DNA from: Neurospora tetrasperma FGSC 2508
Lineage: Eukaryota > Ascomycota > Sordariomycetes > Sordariales > Sordariaceae
DNA: 64,000 nucleotides
Assembly: GCF_000213175.1 (NCBI RefSeq)
Contig: NW_009799100.1
Location: 4,703,526-4,767,525 of the forward strand
Reading direction: 5' to 3'
This document shows positions 10,781-22,744 of the stretch, one piece after another (the stretch's first letter is position 1; each line of letters begins with the position of its first letter). The translations under genes and the position numbers were made by a program. The notes under the pieces are model-generated. The model saw only the letters and a list, made by a program, of their open reading frames with translations, was not told the origin of the DNA and did no database searches.

Positions 10781-12529
10781 TCTTTGGACAATCGACATTC
10801 TCCGCAGCGAGGAGGAGTAAAAGAAAAGGCAGGCAACTCAGGTAGTGAATGCAGAGAACTGTTTGGGGCTTGCACCACGCATGCACATCAATTGGAGAAA
10901 AAACATGGACCCTCAGCTCGACCCCACACTTGACAAGTCGACCCGTCGATGTTGAAGCATGCGCTTCCCTTGGCGGGCCTGGCGGGCCTGGCGGGTTGGC
11001 GGGGCATCTCCAAGACACACTGGACTTCAGCTCCGTTCAGGGTCCAGGCCTGCCCGCTCTACCCGATCCCAGCGCTGATTCTGCGCTAGAGGAGAGTGCT
11101 CCACCTTCCGATTTTGCGACGTAGGCATCAGAACGTTTCCTACCTCTATCCATTATCATATTACCTATCTCGTGAAAGTGCAAACAATGGGGGTCGTCAA
11201 TTATTCACTTTGTAGTGTTTGCATTTGGGTATTCGGTGCAAAACTACACGGAGCATCTCCCATGTATGTACATGTAGTGTAGGGTATGTAACCTAAAAGA
11301 GGAGTTAGCTTTGGAGCCCCGGTAACTGGGTATAAGTGTTCTTCTCCCCACCAAAATCAAGCCCCTGTATATGCAAATCCGAGGTAAAGTCATTGCACTT
11401 TGCTTGCACTTTAGGAGGGAGGCATTTTCAGGGGTTGATATTTTTAAGTGTATTTACGAGATCAGACAACTTCCGTTTCTTGGCATTTTCAACTGTCATA
11501 CGACTTTGGACCAAGCACATTCCGACTTTTTGCTGATTTTTTTCCAACGCACAAAGCGATTCATCTCACATTGCCGTGTGTGCGCTAGACTCGACGCAAA
11601 GATGCAATTCCCCTATCCACGGCAATGGAACTGTCTTTTCCTCTGTCACGGTTGCATTGTAGGGACGGGGGACGCACGGCAGCCCAGGATATCTTCACCC
11701 CAATGGACCGAGGTAAGTACCTTGTTCTATATTGTCATTTTATACCAGCCAACGTCTGGATAAAGACAAAGATCATCATGCCCAAAGTCGGGAGATCTTC
11801 CCTGAAAGTCTGGGTTGGCCAGTTGACCAGCAATGGGCGGCGATGATGTGTTTTTATCGCTGATCCGTGCGGCGCGTTACCGTTTCTGTTCCTCTTTTAC
11901 ACATGGAACTTCGGGTCATCAAAGGAAGTTATTGTGCCAATGACGACGGTCCGGGCATTCCATTGTTGGGCCGTCCAGACTCCCAGACCGTCACAGCGCA
12001 GGGCCTCAGCTCGTTCAAGTGCGAATTGGCCGTGGCATACCAAACAACATGACAATTGAAAACGGTCTATAATAGTCAAACGCCCATTGTTGTCTAGGCT
12101 CGGACTGCCCGTCTCAATGCTCGCTCCTTCATCACTCTGGCCAAGGCTGCCTTCATGCCCAACCCTGGCGATATCCATTGACTCCAAGCACTAAAGGGTA
12201 TTGGCGAGAATGCACCGGCTTCAATCCCCACTAAACCTTATTCTAGAACCCAAACGGTTTTGTTTCGATGGTGTGTTGTTAAGTCGGGGTTTCGAGTCCC
12301 GTGCTCGTCATATCTTCCTTGGGTTGACGCGGTTCTATTGTACTCTTATTATAACCTCCCGTCTTCCCTCTTTCTTCTTTCTATCTTCGAATTCTCGTCT
12401 CTCTATCCTCTAATACTCATCACTTCCACAAGCTTCAACATACCACACTCCTCACTGATGCAATAAAACAAGTCTTGTAACAGACAAATACACTAAACCT
12501 CATATCCAACCTGAGTCACAAAAATCGCC
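10781..12529. other. Intergenic between the TGT gene and the 2EXR gene
   Basis: 1.75 kb between divergent genes. It contains a short GGCGGGCCT direct repeat near 10973-11000 and a TAGTGTA motif near 11275. A T-arm-like string near 12285 does not fold into a complete tRNA. No conserved coding sequence seen. Confidence 0.45.
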
Positions 12530-13534
12530 ATGGACGAAATCACTCCCACCACTTCCACCGCCCCAAAGACCTTTACCCTCTTCCCTCTCCTCCCTACTGA
12601 GCTCCGTCTCGCCATCTGGCAAGCCTCCTGCCACCCTCGCATCCTCGAAATTCACTACTGCCCCTCCCAAGACCGGTGTTTTACCCCCTCCAAGCCGCCC
12701 GTCATCCTCTCCGTCTGCCGAGAATCCCGCCACGAAGCGCTCTCGCGCATCTACGCCAAAGCCTTTGGCACACGCACCCACCCGTCCGGATCCATCTACT
12801 TTGCGCCGGATCTAGACATCCTCTACATACCGCGGTACTACGAAGAGGAAGGGGACTTCCATCATCATCACCAAAAAAGGAAAGCAGCACGCGGCGAGGA
12901 AGAAAAGGAAAGGACTAGGAGGATCATGTCCATGGGCTACAGCGAGACGGCACGCGATTTTGATCGGTACGTCCTCAACACCACGGAGCTGGTGAAGAAT
13001 CTGGCCATCGATCATGTCCGACCGGAGATCAGGCGGCCGTGGGAGACGTATAGCAAGTTTTGTCTGATCAGGAGCTTTCCGAGGTTGGAGAGGGCGTTTT
13101 TGATTTTGGATAATACCACCACTACCGCATCATCGACCATCACCACCGCCGCGGCAACGATGACCATCTCCACGAGTGACGATAGGGTAATAGAAGGAGT
13201 GGACGACGGGGACGACGACGAGGATCAAATCGAATTTATCGACCCCACCGAAAGCAAGGAAGAAATTACGCGGTTGATGGAGAACGTAAGCGCTTCATTC
13301 TCCCATGAGGTGGGGGTGGGGGTTATTACTCGGTTTGAGGACAGTGGCAGTGGAGGGGGGAGCAACGATCATAGGGCCCAGCAACCACGTCTTGATTGCT
13401 GCTTGAATCATGCATCAGGTGGGCGCGGCGGTGATGACCTGGCTTTGATACCAAAGACTAAGGTTCATCACCATCATCCTAGCCATCATGCCCCGTGGCA
13501 GAGTCATACGTCGTCGTTTGTGGCTTGTGTATGA
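12530..13534 (+). CDS. 2EXR-domain protein of unknown function
   Basis: Single exon, 334 aa, with an ATG in GCCATGG context. The N-terminal third matches the fungal 2EXR domain: FTLFPLLPTELRLAIWQ, then VILSVCRESRHEAL and IYFAPDLDILYIPRY. This domain is abundant in Pezizomycotina and has no established biochemical role. From about residue 105 the protein becomes low complexity: a His/Lys/Glu stretch, then MGYSETARDFDRYVLNTTELVKNLAIDHVRPEIRRPWE (the usual second conserved block), then Thr/Ser-rich, acidic and His-rich regions. No transmembrane segment or signal peptide. Function unknown. Confidence 0.8.
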   Translation: MDEITPTTSTAPKTFTLFPLLPTELRLAIWQASCHPRILEIHYCPSQDRCFTPSKPPVILSVCRESRHEALSRIYAKAFGTRTHPSGSIYFAPDLDILYIPRYYEEEGDFHHHHQKRKAARGEEEKERTRRIMSMGYSETARDFDRYVLNTTELVKNLAIDHVRPEIRRPWETYSKFCLIRSFPRLERAFLILDNTTTTASSTITTAAATMTISTSDDRVIEGVDDGDDDEDQIEFIDPTESKEEITRLMENVSASFSHEVGVGVITRFEDSGSGGGSNDHRAQQPRLDCCLNHASGGRGGDDLALIPKTKVHHHHPSHHAPWQSHTSSFVACV

Positions 13535-14666
13535 ACTTGGGATTTGCGAGTGAGAAGAAGAAAAGGGGGGAGTAATGCGTTATGAATGGTATATGACTAT
13601 GGGTAATGAGCAAAAGCGGTGTTTCAGGATTTCTCTTTTCCTCATTTTGGGCGTCTGGTCAATGATCACAATGCATTTCAATGGTTGATCACATACAAGT
13701 TCTTGACGGACACTCTAAACTGCACAGGTCACCACCAAATGAGAGGTGCCAACCTAAGAAAGGACTAACATCCGACTTCATATATGAGGGTCACTGGAAT
13801 CGATTATGATCTAACTGCTAGTCTCATGGGGCCGCAAAGCCTGCGGATACATCACATTCATCGGGAAAAGGAGTGTTCGTTGTCGTGTTGATCTTCTTTA
13901 ACTTAATCTTCCTCGGACCATCACCCATACAGCCCTTATGGTACGGTACCTACATACAAATCCGCCTTTCATCTCATCCCATTCCATCGTATCCCGTCCC
14001 TTGGCTCTGTCCCTCTACTACCTAGGTAACCACCTCACCCGCACCATCTAAGGCCCGGCATCAGACCCTAATTCCAGAGCGATCTCAATTAGCCAAATGG
14101 CCGAGCGGTTTCATTTATGAAAACATTGCCGGTGTGCGCGGTACCCGAGGTACAGTTTTCGTAGGTCGTCAGCTGGAGCGTGGTGGTTCGTCCCCCCAAG
14201 TCTCCTGGGCGACTGAGCTTTTTGCCTTTTGTTGATATCTTTGGCTGGGACTGAGAATAGTGTGGGCGCGTTTTTTTGCATTTTCCTCTTTCGTTGGCAC
14301 CTATTTTCGAAGAAGATTTTTTTTTTGTCTTGACTGTTTATTGCCAAAAGCAGACCAGAATATGCTTCGAGTTCCATTGCGGAAAGTAAGTAGTCACACA
14401 CCGCATAAGTCCCGTTTCCATGTAACATATTCTGGTTCTTCAAATCAATATCAAGTTGAATTATCTTTATTATTCAACCTGACTTCAACGCCGGGCTCTG
14501 TGAAAAGAAGTCCATCAAAAACGTCATTCATTCCAACCAGCATATGGCCACCCAACTCCATCCAAACATTCCAAAACCTCATTATCATTATTCACATGGC
14601 GCTCTTTTTCTGGCCGAATCTTGAACCTCGTTAACCACTCACCCAACCAAACCAACGACCCCCTTC
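13535..14666. other. Intergenic, convergent 3' ends
   Basis: 1.1 kb between the 2EXR gene and the GPI-protein gene. Near 14091-14110 there is a string matching a tRNA box A (TGGCCGAGCGG) but no matching 3' half. A CTACCTAGGTAACC palindrome-like motif lies near 14018. No gene seen. Confidence 0.45.
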
Positions 14667-15810
14667 TCAAATCACAACAAACCACCCAGCAACCGCAACC
14701 AACCCATTAACAACCCAGGCAGCCACTCCTCCCAGCGGCTGCTGAACCATAACTCCCGCCGCACTCGACGTGCTCGACGTGACAGCCGGCGCCTCCGTCT
14801 CCACGATCCTCGTCTGCGTGGCAGTCGACGCAACTGGATCGCTGGCAGCAGTGCCGCCGGCGGTAGGCAGCCCAAAGGCAGGGCGGCTAGTAGTCACGGT
14901 AAAGCCGCCATCGTCGTCGCTAGTGCTCGTGGAGGCTTGGGCAGAGAGGGAGGAGACGGCGCCGGCTCCAGCGGTGCAGATGGATTCGAGGGCTTGGATC
15001 ACTACACCATGAGAGAAAGAAAGTTTGTTAGTCAATTGCAACCCCTAGGGCGTGGATGGTTTATAACATGAATGGGAGGGTTAGATGGGTTACGTACCAG
15101 TAACATCTTGCTGGAGGGAGTTCGACTGTGCCCAGGGAAGACAGCTGCTAGCCCACTCCTCCACTTGAGTGTTGGTCTTGCCTGACGTGTCGTGGCATAG
15201 ACAAGAGAGGATCTCGTCCTCGCCGTTGCCGTTAGCGCAGCGACTGGCGATGGAGACCACGGAAGCGCAAGCTGCGGGCACCGAGGCCGCGGATGTGATG
15301 GTGGCACGGCTGGTGGTGATGAAGGCGACGGTGGTGGGCGGCTGCGTTGTTGTTGTTGTTGATGGTGCGGCTGCGGCTCCGCACGAGTATTCGGCGCAGA
15401 AGGTGTAGACGGCGCCGTACACTGAGCACAAGTTGTTAGTATAGGTTATCTAGTTTGTGAGAACAAGGAGAGAAAGATTTCATACCCGAACCCAAGGATG
15501 GGTTTTGGAGCGCAGTGTTGATGTAAGCGGCGCAGCTCGAGTACTGCGGGTCCAGTTCTGACTGACCCTGGCAGCAGACACATGCCGCCTGGGACGCCTC
15601 GGGGATGTTGTCGGCGAGGGATCCGACAGCGGAACAGGACAGTACCACGGAGCTGACGGAGGTACAGGCTTGGTATCCGGCATCCGTTGTCGCGGCCGCG
15701 TTGATCGCGTTGTTGGCCGCAAGGGCGTTGAGATGGCCGTGGAACTGGAAGGCCGTGGCCATAGCACTACCGGCCAGGATGAGAGGCGAAAGGTACTTCT
15801 TGGGAGCCAT
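14667..15810 (-). CDS. Secreted cysteine-rich protein with predicted GPI anchor
   Basis: Three exons: 15810-15486, 15421-15098 and 15001-14667, encoding 327 aa. Introns are 64 nt (GTATGA/CAG) and 96 nt (GTACGT/TAG), both phase 1. The N-terminus MAPKKYLSPLILAGSAMATAFQ looks like a signal peptide. Two related cysteine modules follow: one in exon 1 (ACTSVSSVVLSCSA...AACVCC...SSCAAY) and one in exon 2 (ACASVVSIASRCAN...LSCLCHD...SSCLPWA), separated by a Thr-rich spacer. A Ser/Thr-rich stretch leads to a hydrophobic C-terminus (GGVAAWVVNGLVAVAGWFVVI, no charged tail), typical of a GPI-anchor signal. It is probably a cell-wall or plasma-membrane surface protein. The cysteine spacing recalls CFEM-like domains but does not match closely enough to call it one. 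Confidence 0.78.
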
Positions 15811-17974
15811 TGTTCAGGATCGTTTCTTTTGGCTTGAGGTAGTGTCACCACGGAAAGAAGATTCTGGGATAACACGACAGGAACCGCAAAGACACAACAG
15901 AGAAGAAAGACGACGGGGCCATGGCGGTGATATAACTTTGGATATCATTCCTCTAGCGCTTACTGCGTACGCTGAATGTAACGACAGGGCTGAATCACTT
16001 TGAGGTATCAGACCAACATGCCGACTGAGCCATGCTAAGTCGGGATCCAGGACCCTGGGATCGGCCAGAGATGGCTAGACTATTGATGTGGCGCTAAGCT
16101 AATGCGGGAGTGTGAAGCCGTTAGGCAGGGATCGAGAACAAATAAGACCTGAGGCTGGGTCGATAAAGTGAGACTTTTTTGTTCCCTTGGGGTTGACTAG
16201 TGTAAAGAGAAAGCTGATCCATGCTCCCATGGGGAAGAAAAAAGAAAATAACCAGCTCTGAGACACATTTCTGTAGAGAGTTGTGACTGCGTAAATGAAG
16301 ACAACTCTTGCCATCACTCAAGCACTATCACACACATGGTCCGCCTTTTGTTGGTGGTTTCAATTGTAAAAGTGTATGAGACACTTCAGTTGTGAGCTCG
16401 CAAAGGTCTCTAAAAGGGGAAGAAGGCCCTGGCTGACATGTTGTTTGGCTGTCATGCAATGTTGCCCAAGTGGCAGCTCGTATGCACCACAGCGGACGGA
16501 ACTGGGGCTGAATCACCTAGACCGTCACACTCGTGTTGGCTGTTGAGTATTCGGATGACCGGCCGACTTGGCCTAAACAGGGGACAAAAAGCCAACTGTA
16601 CAACGAAGAACACCACTAAAGTAGCCGAGCTCTGATATCTTTACAATAATCCACAATCCACAACCAATGTACAGCTAAGTGTGCTCGCTTGAGTTATCTG
16701 GACGAGGCTGAAGGCATTCTGGCTGTCATCTACCATCGTCAGTCCGCAAATGCAGGCCAAGTGACGGCAAACAAGGATGAATGGATTCTGCATGCTGCCG
16801 TGGCTCCATTGTGCTGTTGACTGCTCAAGCTTTCGGATGATGGTGCTGTCTTTTGTTGAACGGCCCGGCCCGTTTCGGAATGGATTGCGAAGGGACAGAC
16901 CATGTGAGGAAACAAACTGCTAACGGATGGGCCATCTTGTCTGACCCAAGAGAGAGACAAATATCATGGAAGGAATGAGGTCTGGTGTTGCACCAAGTTC
17001 AAAAGAAAGCATGAGGGCATCCACACTTGAACAACAAGCGCGCGGCAAGCGGCATGTGGAACTGAATTGTGCAAAAGCGCCAAGCAGGGGCCCGGCACAG
17101 TGAGTTGCAGTCCACTCTGGGAGGGCGGGAGTGGCATCATCAACAGTGACGGAGTGAGTTTACTGCTCTTATCTTATCTACTCATCACGTGCTGTTAGAG
17201 CAAGAGAGCGGGAGCTATCTCTCATCTCTAGGCTCAGGACGGAGCGGAGCTGCTTGAGGCTGCAAGCACTTTATCATCCCGCTTAAAGGGAATTGACCCC
17301 TTCAGCTCCGACCGTGACGTCCAACGCGCGTGACGCGCCACTTACACTACTCCCCCAACTTGCCCGACGCCCAGACCAACAAGGAGAAGCGAGGCGAGCG
17401 AGGCTCATCACTCAGGGAACCAGGACCCCAAAGGCCGAGATGAGATGGGAGATTACGCTCGCCCCAGTTCATCTCTCAAGAACCCGAAGCTCTGGACCAC
17501 GAAAGGTCCCCGGCGTCCCGATGACTCCCTCCATCTCTTCCGGGACAAATGATCTGAGATGAGCGTGTCTCTGAGCCGTCTTTGCTGCGGATTGTCATCG
17601 AATTGGATTGCTGTCTTGTATCTCTCTTTATCTCCTTTTCTTTTTTTTTCTGCCATTCTCAACATCATTCTGCGATAGCCACGAATCGATAAACCCCTTT
17701 CTCTCGTTGGAACCCTCCTGTTTTTGTTTACTGAGTTCTGCCTTGGCGTTCCATCACTGTGACCCCCAGTTCACAACTCTTTAGTTCCGTTTACCCCTTT
17801 GTGTCGGTTGTTGATTGATCCCATTCTCACGACGGAGGCACAGTATCCGGACTTCAGGTTCCTTACTTGAGGCAGGGCCGTCCTTGTGCATCGCAGGAAG
17901 CAGCTTTCATCCGAACTCCTTCCTCCACCAACCGACCCCTCCTGATAAACGCCGGTACCGTGACCACAGTGACA
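15811..17974. other. Intergenic, divergent promoters of the GPI-protein gene and HOS3
   Basis: 2.2 kb upstream of both genes. A pyrimidine-rich stretch (CTCTTTATCTCC plus T runs) lies near 17620-17655 and several short upstream ATGs occur within the last 700 nt before HOS3, consistent with a long leader. No separate gene recognised. Confidence 0.45.
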
Positions 17975-20900
17975 ATGCCTTCGTCCTCCTCCGCCGCGTT
18001 CCACAACAGGCCATCATCCTCCACGTCCGTGGCATCCTCCCGGTCTTCCGCCACCACTAATCCCAGGAGAGTTTCCGGTGTGCCAGCAGGTGCTGGATCA
18101 GATGTACATACAACCCCAACATCAGCGTCAAATCTGCAACAAAGACGGCTGTCACGAACGGCGAGCAAAGGGCAACTGGATAAGAACAATGCCGAAGGGG
18201 ACTTAACTCAGTCCTTGAATCACCTCTCCATCTCTCTCGCGTCCCCGTCCTCCGTCACTTCACAGTCTCCGTCGCCTAGGAAGAGTCCTCGGTCTGCCAA
18301 CCACCCGCCACCTGCAATCAGTCCCCTTCGCCCTCAGTTCGCTACTTCGACTGCTGGATCGCCAAACGGGACGCCCTCCCGCCCCGGTAGCGCCATGCGG
18401 AACGTATCATACGGCCGGCCACCGTCTCGCTCTCAAACTCCTGCACTTCGCCGCAAAGCCTCCATGAACTCGATCCAGGTCGCCCACAACAGCAATGGCC
18501 ATGGACTTCGTCGATCCAGTTCAGTCAACCTCACACCGTCCGCCGCCAAGAAGTCACCTTTAAACGACATGTCCCCTGATACGTCCGAGTTCAAAGTGCC
18601 GCCCACCCCGCAATCCATCGCGAGTGACCACTTCAAGGCCGAGCTTGAGATTCATCACGGACATGATCCAAAATTGTCGGCCGAGACCATTGTTATTCTG
18701 AACGATGCATGCTATGGACATCGCTATTCTCGACCCCGGACATCCAAGGCAAGCTTGAGCACCATCGTCGAACGACCCGAGAGGATCAAGGCCAGCGTCT
18801 TGGGAGTGTCGGCCGCCTATGTACGTCTGGGCGAGCGACACCAAGACGGTTCGTTCCCGATTCATCCGGATCAGCATCCCAGGAACCTCCCTTCGGTACC
18901 TTTTCTCATACAAAAAACGACTCGACGACTGGCCATCACATCTCCGACAGTAACCAACGTACATGGCACGAAATGGATGGAGGAACTCAAGATCATGTGC
19001 GATACCGCTGAAGCGAAGCTGGCGACGAATGGCAAAGAACTTCAACGCCCGGATATGGATCGTGGACCTAATGCGGAAGAGCCCCCAAAGTTTCATGAAG
19101 GTGACCTCTATCTCTGTGCAGAATCACTAGATGCTATGGAAGGAGCTCTCGGCGGTGTCTGTGAGGCCGTCGATGCGGTGTTTAAGCCTGAGGGTCCGAA
19201 AAGGGCTTTTGTAGCTATTCGCCCGCCTGGCCATCACTGCTCCGCCTCGTATCCCTCGGGCTTTTGTTGGGTCAACAACGTTCATGTGGGCATTATGCAC
19301 GCAATTTTGAGCCATGGCTTGACCCATGCCGCCATTATCGACTTTGACCTACACCACGGCGACGGCTCCCAGCAAATTGCTTGGCAGCACAACTCAAGAG
19401 GCGTAAAGGCTGCAAAGAACGCAGCGATGTGGAAGAAGACCTCGATTGGGTACTTTAGTCTTCACGATATCAACTCGTATCCTTGCGAGACCGGCGACGA
19501 CGAAAAAGTTATGAACGCGAGTGTATGCATCGACAATGCTCATGGACAGAATGTGTGGAATGTGCACCTACAGCCCTGGGAGACAGAAGAGGATTTCTGG
19601 GCACTCTACGAGTCCAAGTACACCGTCTTGCTTGAGAAGGCGCGCAGCTACCTTGTCACAGAGGCGGAGCGCTTGCGAGCAGCAGGCCAAAACGCAAAGG
19701 CAGCCATCTTCCTTTCTGCTGGTTTCGATGCCAGCGAATGGGAGGGCGCTGGAATGCAGAGACACGAAGTCAACGTCCCCACAGAGTTCTATGCTCGATT
19801 GACCCGAGATGTAGTACGTATTGCAGCAGAAGTGGACACGGCTGTAGAGGGCCGAATCATCAGCGTACTGGAGGGAGGATATAGTGATCGGGCGCTTTGC
19901 TCTGGCATCATGAGTCACGTTTGCGGCCTTGCTGGAGCTGGTTCTACTGGAAATGGCAAAGCTCATGATCAGTACAACCCTTCGTGGTGGTCTGCTGCCG
20001 CGCTTGAACATCTGGAAACCACACTGTTGACTCCCCCACCCGAACCACCAAAGCCCCCTCGGAACGTTGCGACTCCTACCTACTGTTCACCTACACAGGC
20101 CTCTACGGCACGGTCTGTAGCGCCACGGAGAAGTATGTCCGGACTCCATCAGCACGCACTCATGGCAGCCAACAGGCCGATGTCACCAATGCCGTCGAGA
20201 ATACCGATGCCCCCTGCTCCAGAGGTTCCGTGGGCTATTGCTGCTTGCGAACTGAGCAAGCTTCTTATTCCGCGCGACCGCCAAACGGATAGCTGTACTC
20301 ACACAGATCTTAATGCTGAGGCCACCAAGGCTCGCCGGGAGCGCCAGTTAGCCCAGGCAAATACTTCGGCGTCCGATGCTGGCACTGCAAACTCATCGGA
20401 TCGGCCCTCTACAAGGATGGCCTTAAGGGAGCGTAAAGCCAAGCAAGCAGTGCCTATCAAGGAGGAGGACACAGACGAAGACCGAGTGAACGCTGTGTCC
20501 GCAGGAAAGACTGGTGTGCCCCGAGGAGGCGCTCGTGCTACACGTAGTCGACGCCTTAGTGCTGCTTCGACCATCGTCCCAGACAGCCTTGACTCGTCTC
20601 CTCCAAGCCACAGATACTCAGCCACAAATGCGGAAGATGACGGAAGACCGGAAACATCCATGAGCATCAGGCCCGAGTCTTCAATGAGTGTGAGACCGCA
20701 GGGGAACCCTCTTGTGGTCAATAAAACGCGGGGGCCAGCAAAGAATAAGGATGCTCTGCAAGCACCGAGGACACAGAGGAAGATTTCAACTTCAACCATT
20801 GAATCAGCAAGGAGCTCCAACGCATCCCTAGTATCACCAGCTTCGGCTTCCCTTAACGATCAGCCATCAACTGGTAGCAATGGCGACGGCGTAGATACAG

Positions 20901-21616
20901 TGACTGGCGGGATGAAGAAGGTGAAGATTACTCTTATCACACAAGCCCAGAAAGAGGCTCGCGAGCGGGAGCGTGCTGCGAACGAAAACGCCGGTGCGAT
21001 TTCTGTCGTTACATCCAACCTACAGGAAAACAAACTTCGTCAACAACAGCCTACGCAGACACCCGTTGCCACAGTCCAATCTCCCACCGAAAGCAACACC
21101 ACCTCTCCCGCGCCATCCACGCAGTTCTACACTCCCAACTCACAAGGCCGGAACTCATTTTCCTCCTCCGAAGACATGGACGCCACGGACAAGTACCCGG
21201 AGCTTTTCGGGCACCATCACCTTCAAGACGGGGACGGTGACATCGACATGGAAGACTTCGAAATACCCGCTCTTGCATCCACGCCCATGCCTAGTCGTAC
21301 TTCATTCCCTCTGCCTTTGAGGCCTCTTCAACAGTCTTCCACTCCCTTGGAAAACTTCATACAGTACCAGCCTCCTGCTGGCAAGCATCATGCCTCGGTA
21401 CCAGCACAGACACCAACTAGTCCCGGACATGCTATGAACAGAAAGGACGTGCCCGTGTTTACTGCCACCTCAGCCATTCCCTTTTCGCCTCAGAAGACGG
21501 AGCAATTGCAGCAGTCTCCGGCGCCGTCTACGCCTGCTTCATTGCCAAGTGTGATCTTTGCTGGACAGAAGCAGGAAGAGAAGGAGGAGGCTGTGGAGAC
21601 GCCAGAGAGGAATTGA
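17975..21616 (+). CDS. HOS3: Histone deacetylase, HOS3-type (class II)
   Basis: Single exon. The first ATG in frame is at 17975 (TGACAATGCC), giving 1213 aa; the frame is open upstream but without an ATG. Residues 1-230 are Ser/Pro/Arg-rich and disordered. The deacetylase domain spans about 235-660: ETIVILNDACYGHRYSR, RPPGHHCSASYPSGFCWVNN (about 416), DFDLHHGDGSQQIAW (about 456), SAGFDASEWEG (about 582) and LEGGYSDRAL (about 632). The His pair, the D-x-H zinc ligands and the later Asp are all present, so it should be active. A long C-terminal tail is Ser/Thr/Pro-rich with basic patches (RATRSRRLS) and an acidic DGDGDIDMEDFEIP segment. The interrupted domain with VERPERIKASVLGV and an insert before the GHH motif is typical of HOS3; I recall the N. 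crassa gene as hda-4. It acts on histones; specificity is not shown here. Confidence 0.92.
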   Translation: MPSSSSAAFHNRPSSSTSVASSRSSATTNPRRVSGVPAGAGSDVHTTPTSASNLQQRRLSRTASKGQLDKNNAEGDLTQSLNHLSISLASPSSVTSQSPSPRKSPRSANHPPPAISPLRPQFATSTAGSPNGTPSRPGSAMRNVSYGRPPSRSQTPALRRKASMNSIQVAHNSNGHGLRRSSSVNLTPSAAKKSPLNDMSPDTSEFKVPPTPQSIASDHFKAELEIHHGHDPKLSAETIVILNDACYGHRYSRPRTSKASLSTIVERPERIKASVLGVSAAYVRLGERHQDGSFPIHPDQHPRNLPSVPFLIQKTTRRLAITSPTVTNVHGTKWMEELKIMCDTAEAKLATNGKELQRPDMDRGPNAEEPPKFHEGDLYLCAESLDAMEGALGGVCEAVDAVFKPEGPKRAFVAIRPPGHHCSASYPSGFCWVNNVHVGIMHAILSHGLTHAAIIDFDLHHGDGSQQIAWQHNSRGVKAAKNAAMWKKTSIGYFSLHDINSYPCETGDDEKVMNASVCIDNAHGQNVWNVHLQPWETEEDFWALYESKYTVLLEKARSYLVTEAERLRAAGQNAKAAIFLSAGFDASEWEGAGMQRHEVNVPTEFYARLTRDVVRIAAEVDTAVEGRIISVLEGGYSDRALCSGIMSHVCGLAGAGSTGNGKAHDQYNPSWWSAAALEHLETTLLTPPPEPPKPPRNVATPTYCSPTQASTARSVAPRRSMSGLHQHALMAANRPMSPMPSRIPMPPAPEVPWAIAACELSKLLIPRDRQTDSCTHTDLNAEATKARRERQLAQANTSASDAGTANSSDRPSTRMALRERKAKQAVPIKEEDTDEDRVNAVSAGKTGVPRGGARATRSRRLSAASTIVPDSLDSSPPSHRYSATNAEDDGRPETSMSIRPESSMSVRPQGNPLVVNKTRGPAKNKDALQAPRTQRKISTSTIESARSSNASLVSPASASLNDQPSTGSNGDGVDTVTGGMKKVKITLITQAQKEARERERAANENAGAISVVTSNLQENKLRQQQPTQTPVATVQSPTESNTTSPAPSTQFYTPNSQGRNSFSSSEDMDATDKYPELFGHHHLQDGDGDIDMEDFEIPALASTPMPSRTSFPLPLRPLQQSSTPLENFIQYQPPAGKHHASVPAQTPTSPGHAMNRKDVPVFTATSAIPFSPQKTEQLQQSPAPSTPASLPSVIFAGQKQEEKEEAVETPERN

Positions 21617-22744
21617 TTTGATGTCTGAAAGGAGAGAGGGGGTGGAGGGATGTGCTTGCTTATTACTAACAAGAAAAAGACACATGGTGTTTGCGTTCTC
21701 TGTACGCTGTACGTACACAGTATTGTAATGTTTAAACTCTGTGCTGTCTGGTTCGGGAATTTACCCCAGGAGATAGGTATCAAGGTACTTGCGGCGCGAA
21801 AGTTTGGGTGTTGAGGTGTTTCTTTGGGCGCAATGCGATCGTTGCCTTTTTTGCTTGTATCCTTCTATTTTTGAGCAGGCAGATCGTAGGTTCTTTGTAA
21901 GCAGTCTTCTCTGGCTTGTTATCCTTCCCTACCTTGTTAGGATAGTGCTTGGAGACTTGCATGTTTGAAATGTTTAATGTCTTGTCTTGTTAATTGGCAG
22001 CTTTTTGTCCGCTATGCGTTAGGAATTAGAAACGAAATAAACATTTCAAGCATATTCAATGAACTTGAATCCCATTCGACCCGATCGCCAGTTCCCAGTT
22101 GTCTTTGCTTGCCTCGATTTGTTTGATGCGCCATGTGTTGAAGAGAAACTTGACAAATCCATGGGATGAACCTGTGTTTCAGGAACAGAAATTATTTGAG
22201 ACTTTTCTCAGCTTCACTACCTCTAAGGAAGCCATGTTCGACGTTGTTACAAGTGAAGTCTTTAGGTTGTTGCCATGGAAAGATAGTAAACAATGGAGGT
22301 CTAAAGCTAGGGGTGCACGGGCCCAAGCTTTCAGCCCAGCACAGTGTTTTGAATGACGACAAATACCCACTGTAGTACTTCAAGTTGGTTGACACACTGT
22401 ACGACCCAGGCTCCCGCAGCTCAGACGGTTCGGTTCATCCATGGCGGGGACTCGACAGCGATGACACTGGAAACTGACCTACACCTCTACCGGGATGTTT
22501 CTACATTAAAACAACATCTTCTGAAGAACACACCTCATTGACGAACATCCCGATAGCGAGCGAGAATAACGGCGACTTCCACCGACGCTTATACAACTTC
22601 CACTACAGGTTGACGACAGCCATTTAACAATTAGCCGATCTCTCTCTTTCTCATTTACCCCGCCGTCAACCATCAACTATCACCTATTACCACAAACAAC
22701 ACAACCGGGGGTCGCAACGAGTTCACGACCAAAAGACCGAAACC
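21617..22744. other. Intergenic between HOS3 and CSN6
   Basis: Contains the HOS3 3' UTR and the CSN6 promoter and leader. Short ORFs are not conserved-looking. Nothing else supported. Confidence 0.45.

Noticed and set aside
12190-12310. tRNA-like string: GGGGTTTCGAGTCCC T-arm-like sequence with CTCGTCA, pairing with TGGCGAG upstream
   Set aside because: The T stem does not abut the acceptor stem correctly and no D or anticodon arms can be formed; treated as chance or a decayed relic.
14091-14200. Box A-like TGGCCGAGCGG of a Ser/Leu tRNA with a GGTTCG string about 90 nt downstream
   Set aside because: No acceptor stem or T stem pairs; only the internal promoter-like piece is present.
17867-17974. 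Upstream extension of the HOS3 frame
   Set aside because: It has no ATG, and the composition looks like leader; the ATG at 17975 was chosen.
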